From positions 84,125,132-84,189,131 of the forward strand of contig CM057829.1 in NCBI GenBank assembly GCA_030068075.1: a stretch of 64,000 bases of DNA, written 5' to 3'. Positions 26,183 to 38,244 of the stretch are shown here, one piece after another. The first letter of the stretch is position 1; each line of letters begins with the position of its first letter. Origin of the DNA: Paguma larvata (lineage: Eukaryota; Chordata; Mammalia; Carnivora; Viverridae). Both the position numbers and the translations under genes were made by a program. The notes below the pieces were generated by a model. It did not search any database, was not told the origin of the DNA, and was given only the letters and a program-made list of their open reading frames with translations.

Positions 26183-29040
26183 TCAGCCTTTAAATTTTAG
26201 TGATAATATCTTCTGCTGGGACGAAGTAACAAACATATCAAATACGTGAAGGTTGTATTCAGTAGGATTCTTAATCACAATAAGATTTTTTATAATAAAA
26301 GAAACAGAAATGAGTTACCATCATTACATAAAAATACAAAACAACGGAATACAACCCAGACTGAAAATAACTGACAAATAGACTGTCCTTTAATAATAAA
26401 TTTTCTATGATTTAATTGCATAAAGTAACTACACCCAGAACAAAGAGGCAAATTGATTTTTAAAGGCATAATATTTCGCTGTAGCTTTATCTTACAAATA
26501 CTTGAAGTGTAAGATTGATGATGTCTGCTAATATTCTATTAATCATAGAGAAATAAAAATTACACATTGTTTTTCATCAAATAACAACAGGAGATTAATC
26601 TGAGTAAGTTTATTGGAGCTCTATTTGAGGGAGCGGTTAAGATTTACAAAATCTGAACCATAACTTTAATGATCCTTTTTTTTGCTATGAGAAAGAAGAT
26701 CAATGAAAATAGAAAACTTTGGCTGAGTTTCATCGAAGTTCTGTACTATAAAATATTAGCAAATTCAGTATGTTCAGCAAATTAAAGTCATTTGCATCTG
26801 AAGATTTATTTCTACAACAAGTTTATTAGCATGCACTCCTTTGAGTGTAATGAAAAATAGTTGGATTTCATTCCTGGCATGAAAACTGAATATCCATGAA
26901 TATTCTTTCACCTGGTTCCAGATATTAAATGCATGTGTTCGGGAGAAGGAAGAGAGAGAATAGAGAAATTGATCAGTCTGCTGAGTAAAAATAATGAAAT
27001 TATTATAAGCAAGAGATACTAACAGATATTCTATATGCCACCTAAGTAGGAATACACTAGTTTATATGGTATGATTTTTACCATAAATTCTAGTAATTAT
27101 GCCATAATATTAACAGAATAATTTAAATAATTTATCTTTTTTAAGCATACACATTTTTTTCTCAGTATATTAGAGTTTTGAGATCAAGTTTGAAATTTTA
27201 TATCAAATGATGCTGTTACTGAAAGTATTATTTTGGTATTTGTTTTGTGTATTTTCATGGAATAAGTTTGTTAGATAATAGATAGCTCCCACATCAAGGC
27301 TCAAACTCACTCATACTTATGGATTCTGCAGTGTGAGGACAGTCCTTTTTGTCAAAGCCCAGCTACTCATCAGGAAATTGTTCTGACATTTCCATAAACA
27401 CCGCACATTTAAATGTTCTCTACTTTAAAGACAGCTTACTCTACACATTTTAAAGGAAAATAATATACATTTGAATTAGAACAAAATTACTAAGTCACCT
27501 AACAATATTTAGGAAAAAAATATGAAAAGTGAAAACTCGATATGTTCATCAAGTATATTATTTTCTTTACTCAAAGTTTTATTTGTAAAGCATTAAAAAA
27601 AGCCCCACCAGTGCAATAATTAATGTCCCATTGTGTAAACGGGGACTAATATGTTTCTGGAAGGATGGATAGATGAGAAAGAGAAAATAAATGCACAGAA
27701 AATTAATCAATTTGTCCAAACTAATTTTTGCTACTCCTAATCATAAATTTTGCATTCTTTTCTGTACATTGGTTAGTGCTTAGTGGCAATTATGAAATAA
27801 ATTGCACTTAGACATTTATCATGCTTATGACTCCATTAAAAATGTGCGTGTATATATATGTATATATATAGATATTGTATATACATGTATGCAGTATATG
27901 TGTGTAATATATATACCATATGTGTGTATGTCTCTATATACCACATATAAACATGGAAAATATACCTTTAAAACAATCAGCACTTTAGTTAACCAGCCCA
28001 AGTACTAACTATCCTATAGGACACATCTTCAATTGCTATCCTGCCCCTTTGACAGTTCTGTCCTCCCTCAGAACAGTGAACTTAATTATTTTAATACCAC
28101 ATGTTGATCATAACAAAATCTCACTGTAACTATTTGTCAAATCGTTCATCTCTTATCAAGTTTAGAGTGTTACTCATATTAGGATGCCAGAGTCTAGCCC
28201 AGTGGTTGGCACGAAGTAGATTCTTAGATATTTTAAAAGAACATCCCAACTTTGCTCCAGAACTGAGTATGTCAAGGAGGAGGCTGAGATCAGAGCTAAA
28301 GATGCACATGTAAAAAATTGTCCAGATCCAGGGGGCACATAGACACCAGATACACACACACGTTTATTTCAAACAGGGCAAAGTCTCGCAAGTAAACAAA
28401 CATTCAGACCATAGAGGTGAAGAAAGTGCACTAAAATTACAGCAGAAGCAGATGTAATAAACAAGAGACAAGCTTGAAAAGAACATTTTAATACTCTTTC
28501 TGCTAAAAATGTATCCATAGACTACTTCTTAAGGGAATAGAAAGCATAGATCTCTTCTGCGCAGTAACTTTTCAACTGGGAAAATTTATTAATCATGCAA
28601 TTTTATACCTGATTAGGAGAAATGAGACAGTTCAGCCTGGGTCGGTCAATGCATACATGTCATAAACAACTCAAAGCACAGTACTTACACAATAACTGAC
28701 ACATGAATTTGCTTGGGGTTGTAATCATGAAATAAGGCAGCATCTGGCTTGAATAGGGAAGACTTTGGAATCCACAAGGAAAAGCATACCAGAGAGTTTT
28801 CAATGTCGAATCTGTGGCCAAGTACGTCTCCAGCCTTGTCTTCAGACCTAAGTTCTGATACCAGAGAAATTCTGAGATGAAAGAGAAGTTTAACTTCTCT
28901 AGTGTTTGGACCAAATCTTTTTGGCTTAGTTTAATGTTTATTATCAAATATGTAGAAATGTAGTCCCTTCTCTGAACACTTACCTTAGTTTGCAACTGAT
29001 CTGGAAGAGCCTCTGATATAAAAAAGTATGCTCTACTTAT
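26183..29040. other. AT-rich intergenic DNA, no gene recognised
   Basis: Mostly unique AT-rich DNA. It includes a TA/TG-rich low-complexity tract at about 27,846-27,950. Short frames of 60-111 codons (for example 28,660-28,995 minus) show no recognisable family. Confidence 0.5.
27846..27950. repeat. TA/TG-rich low-complexity tract
   Basis: Mixed 'tatatatatg', 'tgtgtgtaat' and 'tatgtgtgtatg' units with no single register. It generates a chance 68-codon frame rich in Y, I and C. Confidence 0.9.
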
Positions 29041-29061
29041 CTAAAATGAACAAGCAGATAT

Positions 29062-29277
29062 ATTAAAAATATTTTTTAATGTTTATTTATTCTTGAGAAA
29101 GAGAGACAGAGCATGAGTGGGGGAGAGCCAAAGAGAAAGGGAGACACAGAATCTGAAGCAGACTCCAGGTGCCAAGCTGTTAGCAAAGAGCCAACGTGGG
29201 GCTCAGACTCACAAACCATGAGCTCATGACCTGAACCAAGGTAGGATGATTAACCAACTGAGCCACCCAGGAGCCCC
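29062..29277 (-). mobile_element. CAN SINE, antisense, with exact 13-bp target-site duplication
   Basis: Reads as 'aatgtttatttattcttgag', a GA-rich stretch, 'gactccaggtgccaagctg', 'accatgagctcatgacctga' and 'actgagccacccaggagcccc'. It is bounded by 'aacaagcagatat' at 29049-29061 and 29278-29290, an exact repeat. Confidence 0.98.
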
Positions 29278-29454
29278 AACAAGCAGATATTCTTCAGGGT
29301 GACCTTAATATCTTTACAAAACTCTACCGTCATTCCATATCTAATCTCTAGAACAGTTTGGTGAGAACCAGGGACAACCACTCAAAGTAGAGGCTGCTGA
29401 GGTTAGGCAAGAAGAAAGTTTTTCCCCCAACATACCCAGGATGTAATTATTTAT

Positions 29455-29815
29455 GCTTTAGAATAGGCTAGGCCATGCTAAGGTAATGAAAGATACCAAA
29501 AACAATATGGCACAAAACGATAAAAGTTTATTTGAACACATGTGTATCTTGGTTTGCCTGGGGACGTTTCTCAACTATCCAGGCTGATGATGTATCTAAC
29601 ATATACAGCGTTACTGGATGCTATGGTGGGGGAATGCGTGTGGTGAGTTGCACCTTGGTTCTTAATTAAAGACTTCTGCCTGGAAATGAAATCACTTCCA
29701 TTATCATTTATCAGGCAGAGCCCAGTGTATGACTACACCTAACTTCAAGGGAAGGGGAAGGTGGCGTCCTACCAGGTAGAGAGATAAAGGGTGGGGATAT
29801 CTATAAGCTTTTGTA
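29455..29815. mobile_element. Possible old interspersed repeat, family uncertain
   Basis: 'aaaagtttatttgaacac', 'ctgcctggaaatgaaatcac' and 'gactacacctaacttcaagg' recall an old mammalian repeat that contains 'cacttcc', 'cattggccaga' and 'cacctagctgcaaggg' in this order. The match is loose, and I cannot name the family or orientation with confidence. Confidence 0.3.
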
Positions 29816-30144
29816 AAGTTATCATAGTTTATAATTGTGAATGATATTTCTTCAAGTTTCTATTTGGGGAACTAAAAAGCAACTGACATGTTATTTAAAT
29901 GTTAAGAAAGGCAGTGGTTTTTCATGCTCCATGTTATTGAGCAAAGACCATAAGACCTCATCTAAAGCGGAGAACATGAACTATGCTATTGATTATAGAT
30001 ACATTTATAATGTTATTATGCTATTGATTCATTCCAGGAATAAAATTTAAAATTCTTTAAGGATAATCTGTTGAAAACTATGATTGTAGGTTAAATTACT
30101 AGCTGAATATTAGAGGACTATTTTTTAAAAGAACAAATGATACT

Positions 30145-30287
30145 TTTATTTAAGTAGTATTTCATCTTGTTTTGCATTTCTCTGTTGTTAAGTGGTGTTG
30201 AACATTTTTTTTTTCATATGTCTGTTGGCCATCTGTATGTCTTCTTTGAAAAAATATCTATTCAGATCTTCTGCGTATTTTTACCTC
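30145..30287 (-). mobile_element. L1 ORF2 fragment, antisense (left of nested SINE)
   Basis: 'gttgttaagtggtgttgaac', 'atatgtctgttggccatctg' and 'tatgtcttctttgaaaaa' are the reverse complement of late L1 ORF2. It continues after the SINE at 30,506. Confidence 0.85.
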
Positions 30288-30505
30288 ATTTATTATTTAT
30301 TATTTATTTTTATTTTTTTGAGACAGAGAGAGAGAGAGCACAGGCAGTGGAGGGGCAGAGAAAGAGGGAGACAGAGACTTCTAAGCAGGTACTGCACTGT
30401 TAGCATAGAGCCTAATGCAGGGCTCTAACTCACAAACAGTGATATCATGACCTAAGCCAAAATCAAGAGTTAGACACTTAACCAAGTAAGCCACCCAGGC
30501 ACCCT
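30288..30505 (-). mobile_element. CAN SINE nested in the antisense L1
   Basis: T-rich start, 'gagacagagagagagagag', 'aggggcagagaaagaggg', 'cagggctctaactcac' and 'agccacccaggcaccct'. The L1 string 'agatcttctg' occurs on both sides (30264-30273 and 30507-30516), so the SINE inserted into a pre-existing L1 and duplicated that site. Confidence 0.95.
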
Positions 30506-31235
30506 AAGATCTTCTGTCCAGCTTTAAATCAGATTATTTGTAGGTTTTTTTTGGTGTTGAGTTATATAAATTCCTTATATATCTTGGATATTAACTCCTC
30601 ATCGAATATATCATTTGCAAATATCTTCTCCCATTCAGTAGAATGCTTTTCATTTTGTTGATGGTTTTTTTTTTTCTGTGCAAAACCTTTTTATTTTACC
30701 ATAGTCTTGCTAGTTTATTATTGCTTTTGTTTCCCTTGCCTGAGAAGATATATTCATAAATATGTTGCTAAGGCTGATGTCTAAGAGATCACTGCCTATG
30801 TTTTCCTCTAAGAATTTTATGGTTTCAGGTCTCACATTTAAATCTTTAATCCATTTTGAGTTTATTTTTGTGTATGAGGTAGGAAAATGGTCCAGTTTCA
30901 TTCTTTACACGTAGCTGTCCAGTTTTCCCAGCACCATTTATTGAATGGAAGAGACTTTCTTTTCCCAATTGTATACTCTTGCCTTCTTTGTTGTAGATTA
31001 ATTGACCATATGAGTGTGGTTTTATTTCTGGGTTCTCTTCTGTTTTGTTGCTCTCTGTGTCTGTTTGTGTGCCAGTACCATGCTGCATTAATTATTATAG
31101 CTTTGTATTACATCTTGAAATCTGGAATTGTGATACCTCCAGCTTTGTTCTTTTTGTTTCTTCTTTTTCAAGGTAAGTTTGTGATTCCATACAAATTTCA
31201 GTAGTATTTGTTCTAGTTGCATAAAAATTAGATAT
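30506..31235 (-). mobile_element. L1 ORF2 fragment, antisense (right of nested SINE)
   Basis: Continues the same L1: 'attccttatatatcttgg', 'catttgcaaatatcttctcc', 'catttattgaatggaagag', 'tgtgccagtaccatgctg' and 'attattatagctttgta' are hallmark reverse-complement ORF2 strings. The 105-codon frame at 30,887-31,204 is antisense L1 sequence, not a gene. Confidence 0.93.
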
Positions 31236-32056
31236 GGGAGTACTATCAAGTCCCAGTTCATGTGAAAAACAACAGAGGTTTTTATCTGATGACAAAATCA
31301 ATATAACTCAAGAGTGTTATTCGTCTGGTGACAAAGGTAAAGAAATGTTAGCCTGCATTCAGAGGAGTCTGGTCAGCAGGTAGAATGGTACCTCTGTCAG
31401 CTGCACTGATGAGTCCAGATATGAAATGTAATGTTGATTCTGTGCCACCATACATGGGCATTTATAAACAGCTGTGTCTAGAATATCAGCAACAATATAT
31501 GCAAATAGTTTGGGAATGCCCACTTGATAAAGTGTTCAAAGAACTGCTTAGAAAGAAAAGGTTAAACAGAGTGGCATCTGTCCTAAAATGTGTGAAACAT
31601 TGTCGGGGACAAGAGAGAGATTCATCCCTGAGTATTTCAGAGGAAACTGGAATCAAACTCATAATCTCGGGAGGCAGAACTGAGCTCAGGATAAATAATT
31701 TTCAGTTTTTGTACTTGGAACAAACCATGTCGTGGAGCCACAAATTCCCCATTCCTGGGGTTTGCAAGCACAACCGTCATGGAAGAGTACCTGTCCTTGC
31801 CTGGACGTGCCTTGTACTAGATGAGTTCTAAGCTGCTATCTGTTCTAAAATTCCTATTTGAATCATGGAAATTTGTTTGCTGTTGTTTGGTGCATATTTT
31901 TCAAAAAACTTTCAAAGTTCCTATTTAAATTTCATGTGTTGATTTCAAATGAAACACCCCATTATAAACTGTGTATATGTAAAAAGACTGCTGTTCTCTG
32001 GCCAAATGAACTCACACAGATAGAGCTAATCCTATTCCAACACAGCACAAACTCAC

Positions 32057-32085
32057 CACACACATACACATACACACAAACTCAC

Positions 32086-32132
<47 letters not shown>
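32057..32132. repeat. (AC)n microsatellite
   Basis: An impure AC stretch leading into a pure run of 23 AC units at 32,087-32,132. Long pure runs of this type are usually length-variable between individuals. Confidence 0.98.
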
Positions 32133-32133
<1 letters not shown>

Positions 32134-32604
32134 AGTTCACACACTGTTACAGCCAGAAGAGCCGCTGCTAAGTATTAGGTTCTTATGTAGATCCTTTCTC
32201 ACTGTCATTTATCAGACTTCCTTTCTCAGTTTGAGACACAGTGAGATGCAGAGAATGCGTGAGGAACGCATGGGGAATGGAGGGTCTGTCTCGCACTGAC
32301 CTAACAGGCTGGTGCATTTCATTCTTGCAGAACACGCTTGCTCTCATTGCAGTCCCATTCCATCGGCTTCTTCATTTTATTTGCACCCCTGGCTGGAGTT
32401 TTACTTGATAACAAAAACAAAAGTTCTTTGCATGATTAAGTTACATTCATTATATTAAGGGCCTGAGAATTATCATATATATAATTTTGGAAAACAGAGC
32501 ACTTTACGGAAGGCCAGCTGTGGGATGCCTGGTAAGACACTTGGGAGGCGGGGGAGGGAAGGGGAGAGATCAAAGGACAAGGAACAATAGCAGTTAAAGA
32601 CCTT

Positions 32605-32765
32605 TTCTGTAAACCTGATGTCACCGAATCCTTACAGCAACCTATGAAATGAGTATTGTTAAGCCTTTCTGCAGTTGAGAAAGAGCATTTAAATAACTTG
32701 CTTAAGATCACATCCTGAATCCATGGCATACTAGACTTGAAATCAGAATTTTTGATTCTAAACCA
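32605..32765 (-). mobile_element. MIR remnant, antisense
   Basis: 'cttacagcaacctatgaaat', 'cagttgagaaagagcattta' and 'aacttgcttaagatcacat' follow the antisense MIR order (CAACAACCCTATGAGGT ... GAGGTTAAGTAACTTGCCCAAGGTCACA). Diverged but in order. Confidence 0.65.
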
Positions 32766-33227
32766 TTAGTTTTCGTTTCTTCAGCAGAAGAATTTCCACA
32801 ATAATTTTATAAGCTTTGGTTGAAGGATTAAGGAGGTGAAACTCTGGGAGGCAAATGAGTGTTCCTAGAGACAAAGAATTAAGAAACGTTAGGGGTAGAA
32901 TGCCAGTTCGTGTTCTTGATCAGAGTCTGTTCTCCCTCACACTTGGACAGAGAGTGAACCTCTGGAGTTTGTCTGTTCCTTTGCCTGGGTTTGATGATAA
33001 TTCTTAAAATAAGAGGGCAATCAAGATTTCTGGCCCTGCTTTGGAAAGTTGGAGTCATCCCCTTCAACTGTTTTTTCTGTCAGCCTTTATTGTCTGCTTA
33101 ATCATATTTTGTCCCTTCGTTTGCTATCCTGGAGTTAGTTTTTCTTTATTCCCTAGACGTTTTCTTGTGATGCAAAAACTTGCCAAAATGTTAATATATA
33201 TGTAAAGTCAAGACTAATAGGAGAGTA

Positions 33228-33475
33228 TCATATTATAGTAGTTAATGGCATACTGACTTGGTGTCAGTCGATGCTCGGTTCGATTAGAGTTCTGATTGCT
33301 TAGCTCTTTGCAAGTTGTGAAATCCACAGCAAGTTTGTTAGTTTCTAACCCAGTTATTCTCATCTAGATAATAAAGATATTAATACTTCTCTTCTAGTAG
33401 GGAGCATGGTTAGTAGGACTATGAGAAATGAGGAGTATAAAAGAGCTTACTATAGTACCAGACATGAACCACACA
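33228..33475 (+). mobile_element. MIR SINE, sense, nearly full length
   Basis: 'tagtagttaatggcatac', 'ggtgtcagtcgatgctcgg', 'gcaagttgtgaaatcc', 'cagttattctcatctaga' and 'aggagtataaaagagcttac' track MIR from its tRNA-related part through its core to its 3' part. Confidence 0.65.
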
Positions 33476-36400
33476 CCTCATATATTATCATATAATAATA
33501 TACGGCGCCAGGCATGCTCACTCCATGTAAAATACAGTATAATTTCCTAGGTGATTCTCGTAAACTTTGTGTTCTATCAAATGATGCCTGACCACATCAA
33601 GAAAAAAGACATTAAGGAAATATCTTGAAATTAATTTTTATTTGTTTTAAAAAAGGAAGTGTAAGGAATTATGGTGACAACACTGTCACAGTGACATAAT
33701 GTCAAATCTGGGCATTAAATTCAGAATTCGGAGCCTTTGTTTTGCTTCCAAAATGCAGGCATCCAAGAGAAACACAAGAGAGAAAGAAATTAGCCCTGTA
33801 ACCTAATAATGCATGGCTGAACCCTGTACCACCGCTAACACATTTTCAGTTTCAAATGGCTTTAAAGCAAATTTCTCAAATGTGCTTAAATTTGTTTAGA
33901 TACACAGCATAACAATAGCTATGTCGAAAAAGAGTTCGTGGGCTTATCAGAGTTCTATTTTAGTTATGTGCAAAATGTCTGCTGTATTCACTCCTGTCTC
34001 TGCTTTAAAGACTTGGCTGTTAGACATTTATACATCCATTAATTAGCAGCTAAGCATGATTTAAAGGATAACGTTCCTGGCGTTCAGTGTACACGGAGCA
34101 GTAAACAGCTTTTGTGGAAGATTAAACGCGGTAGCAAACCAGAGACATTTGGTGACCCCCAGCAGCCATTTGTTGCCAGAAAACCGCAATGCTACGATTA
34201 TTGTGCCAGCCGGGGAAAACATAGTCAGCTCGTAACACAACAAACAGAAGAATGCATTTGAATTTGCCTCTTGCATGTTTAGAAATAGGGCTCCTTTTTT
34301 TTTCTTCTATGTTAATTGAATTTCATTTGGAAAAAAGTTCATATGAGTCATTAAATACAATGTATGCAAACATACCATGGATTGTAAGGAGTTAGCGGTT
34401 CTAGAGATCAATGTATGCTTGTAACTGAGAAGTAAGGACGATGTAGCTTATTTTTATCTCCCTTATTAAAACTGAATTTAAATTTGATAGAGTTTTACCT
34501 ATTCCTGTTTATTTACTCTCAATAAATACATGGATTTTATGCTGACACATATTTCTAAACATAGTATTTTTATTGGTCATTATCAAAATATATTTTGGCT
34601 TCAAAATAAGAGAAATGAAGCCCAATTATTGTTTGGAAAACTCTGACTATTAACAGTTTTATAAATTAACACGTTGATTTGGAAACGTATGTTTATATGG
34701 ATAAAGACAAACTAATTTAAGTTAGAATAATAATATTTTTCTAATGCATTTGAGAGATCACTGGATTTACATGTTGTTCTAGCATTAATTTTGCAATTTC
34801 TTGATCCATGTGAATCGACTCTAAGTGAAATATAATTGAAATTTAGAACAACAACAGGAAAATATTCCGCAAGCATAAAAAAGATGTTTGATAACACAGT
34901 AGTCAATGCATGGAGAAAAGTCCTTTTAATACATATACATGTTTATGTTCTAGGCTTACTGGAAAAAAATTACATGGTTTAGTAAGCTGGTTTAGCTCTC
35001 AATAAGAAAAGAATCTCCACGTTCTTTCTCCGTAATTGGATTTGGTATGCATTGTAAAAGAAACAGCGCCTTTCACTGAGCAGTGTTAGTAACCCATTTT
35101 ATAATAATACAAAAGGCTTCTCCCACCACGTGTTGATCACCATAAATGCTTGTCTAACTCACTTCTCTCTCTTCCTTCCAGGGGCCTTTTTCTCCTGGCC
35201 CATGTGGTTGTGGATGGGGGGTGGGGGTGGTGGGTAGTGAAAACCTTTCACAGGAATCTGGGATCCTCGTTTTCAATGCTCCTGTTTGATTTTTCTGCAA
35301 CACAACTTTGAAAGTGCCATCAGAAGTTTCTAAGTCTCAAAATTGCTTTAACGCCAAAGGTGCATTTTGTTTGGCGAAGTGGGATGCTGCACGCCGTGAA
35401 ATCTCTATCTTTTCAATGGCTGCTGGGGAAGAGACATTCCAATAGTCTGAAGCACTGCTTTAATACCTACAGAAAAGGCTGCGGATACACGGAGGCACTG
35501 TGACTAAAATGTTTACTTTAGCAAACACTGCTCTATTAAATTTCAAAGTGGTGCTCTTTGAATTTTAAATTGTAAGGGAAACCTGGCCTCCATTCTTGAA
35601 AGCTTTGGTTTAAACATAAAAAGGAGAAAGTAGCTTTGAAGTTTGAATGAGATGCGTGAACTCTTCTTTGAGTTTGGAGAACTTACAGGGCGAGTGTGTG
35701 TGCTATTTATTATTCTAACGTAGGACTTGAGTGATATTCTTATTTCTTTCACCCTTGACCATTTTTCCTTTAAAAAAAAATCGGATTTGAATGTCAATGT
35801 GAGGTTTCATTTATTATTCTCCAATCAGGGAATGTATCTAACAAGATAATTTTAGGCATTTTTTTTTCAACAAACCCATTTCATTGCTCTTTAATGGGCA
35901 TTTAATTTTTTCAAATTATATATAGACTCCATAGTTTTTAATTGGTGCTGCGAATCCATTTCTCTAGAGTTTACTGTATACATACATAGTCAAAATGCAG
36001 AAAATTTGTATTTTCGGCATAGATGTCACCTTAATGAGTATTTATTTGGGCAGATGAGTGCTTGCATAATTGAACAATTCATGGACCAGAGATAATTGAG
36101 CATTACAATAAGTTATGTCACCTATTTACAAATGGGAGCCATTAACTCTCTACTTTGCTTACTGGAATGAACTTTTTAAACCAAATAATTACAAATGCAC
36201 ATTCGCAAAATAAACCTGTCCAGGGTCAGTTCCTTTTTATCTACTTTGATAAATAATAACTGTGACAGCATTCAGTTTCTGTTTTAAAATGAAATAAGCA
36301 TTTTATCATAAAATCTGTTAAAGCATAATTCTTAGCAAGTCAATAAAAACAGTTATTATGAGGGTCATAGAATATTGAATAAAATTTAATTAGTTCACTT

Positions 36401-37765
36401 CATATTTTCTTTCTAGAAATTACACATAACGTTTGCAGTAAAAAAAAAGAAAATTTATAGCCTCATTTTAATATTTAAATTATTACATTTTTGTCCCAAT
36501 TCAACAATAGCTCCCCCCAAATAATCTTTTCTAAGTAGAATAGGCTCCTTCCTTATTCAAACAAAGGGACGGCTAATTTGTTTTCTGAATGTGGCAACAG
36601 AAGAGAGCAATTAGGAGTATTTTCTTCATCCAAATATCCCTTTCACACTCCTTCCTTACTTCCGTCTTGAATTAAGTGATGTCTTGGGTTAAGGCATTAA
36701 GGGTATTTATACAGAGTATGAGAAATATTTAAGAACAAGCAAAACATTACAAGGCCTTATTAAAACAACTCATCATTCAGGACTGATGTTGGCTGATAGC
36801 CTACACAGACACCCACCCCACATATACTAATACTGTCCCTAACACATCTCCTATCTTACGGGGACAAGTGGACATTAACAAGGGATTCTAGGAGCTGAGC
36901 AGCTTTCTTTCCTGGTACTTCCCCAATTGTTAATTTTGGGGAAGAAAATCTTTTGGCAGTGGTTTTGGGTCAGACGCATTCTAATAAAGGCTGCATGCCA
37001 TTTTCTTTTTGGGGAGATTTCCCGGTAGGATTTGGGTCCTTTTATACAGGGATCAGGGAATCGTCAAAGGTCCATACTCTTGTCTCTGACTATTTGGTAA
37101 ATGTTTGACCTGGTGCCTGGCACTTAAAAATAAGAAAATCAAGAAGAAGTAATGCAAGTATAATTTTTACAGCCAAGTGACTTCTGCATATAAATATTTT
37201 GTAATTTCATTTTAACATGAAGATCCTCCTTCTGATATTGGACCATTCAATAATGGAGTGGAGCGCATTATGAGGTAGTGAGCTTTCTGCATCATTTGGT
37301 GCTTTCCAGTGAAGATGGGTATGTGTTTAGCAGTCTGATGTGTTAAAAAGATATCCACAATACGTTTTTGAACTAATATTTCCCCCCAAGAAAGTTCGGA
37401 AGTCTGTGGCTTTTCAATGCCTTATTTAAAACTTTGTTGTTCACACTCATAACTTTGAATGTTAATAAATTAAGTAATTTAACAGATGAGGAAGCCATAT
37501 CAAATACTTACAATCATAATTATATATGTATATAAATAATTGTATTACCAATATATATTTAAGTCAATGTATACTATTTTTACTCAATGCCAGTGACTGG
37601 AAATTAATTCAAGTGAATTAAATTATGTATAAGCTATATAAACTATGAATTAAACATCTTTTGAAATAACTGACATGAATGAATACCAAACCACTAAAAA
37701 TGCTATCTTGAGTTAATGCCAAATAGTTATAAAACACTAACAGGTTTTTAAATGCTTTTGTTCTA
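33476..37765. other. Repeat-poor block, candidate regulatory DNA
   Basis: About 4.3 kb in which I recognise no SINE, L1, L2, MIR or LTR, in a window where such elements otherwise recur every 1-4 kb. It contains homeodomain-type cores (for example TAATTA at 34,040-34,045) and a CACGTG E-box near 35,120. The part 36,040-36,300 has mixed, non-repetitive composition of the kind often seen in conserved noncoding elements. No open frame over about 85 codons is seen and no splice-like gene structure is evident. Regulatory function is inference from the lack of repeats, not shown. Confidence 0.35.
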
Positions 37766-37784
37766 CCAAACTTTTTCAAACTTT

Positions 37785-38006
37785 AAAAAAATTTTTTCCA
37801 TGTTTTATTTACTTTTGAGAGAGAGACAGAGAGACAGAGCACAGGTGGAGGAGAGGCAGAGAGAGAGGGAGACATGGGATAGGAACCAGGCTCCAGGCTC
37901 CGAGCTGTCAGCACAGAGCCCGACGAGGGGCTCGAACCCACGAACCATGAGATCATGACCTGAGCCAAAGTCAGACACTCAACCAACTGAGCCATCCAGG
38001 TGTCCC
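37785..38006 (-). mobile_element. CAN SINE, antisense (first of a pair)
   Basis: 'tgttttatttacttttgag', 'gagaggcagagagagaggg', 'ggctccgagctgtcagcac', 'accatgagatcatgacctg' and 'actgagccatccaggtgtccc'. It lies directly before another SINE in the same orientation, with only a few bases between them. Confidence 0.97.
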
Positions 38007-38015
38007 TTTTCCAAA

Positions 38016-38224
38016 TTTTTTTAAATGTCTATTTATTTGTGAGAGAGAGAGATGGAGTGTGAGCAGGAGACGGGCCGAGAGAGAGGGAGACACAGAATCT
38101 GAAGCAGGTTCCAGACTCTGAGCTGTCAGCACAGAGCCCAAAACCGGACTTGAATTCACAAATTGTGAGATCATGACCTGAGCCGAAGTTGGACGCTTAA
38201 CCGACTGAGCCACCAGGACTCCCC
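38016..38224 (-). mobile_element. CAN SINE, antisense (second of a pair)
   Basis: 'aaatgtctatttatttgtgag', GA-rich stretch, 'ctctgagctgtcagcacag', 'gagatcatgacctgagccg' and 'accgactgagccaccaggac'. The flanks of the pair and the junction share a 'ct(t)ttcaaa(ctt)'-like string (37,771-37,783; 38,006-38,018; 38,232-38,242), so both copies may have used the same target. Confidence 0.96.
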
Positions 38225-38244
38225 TACCATGCTCTTCAACTTGC

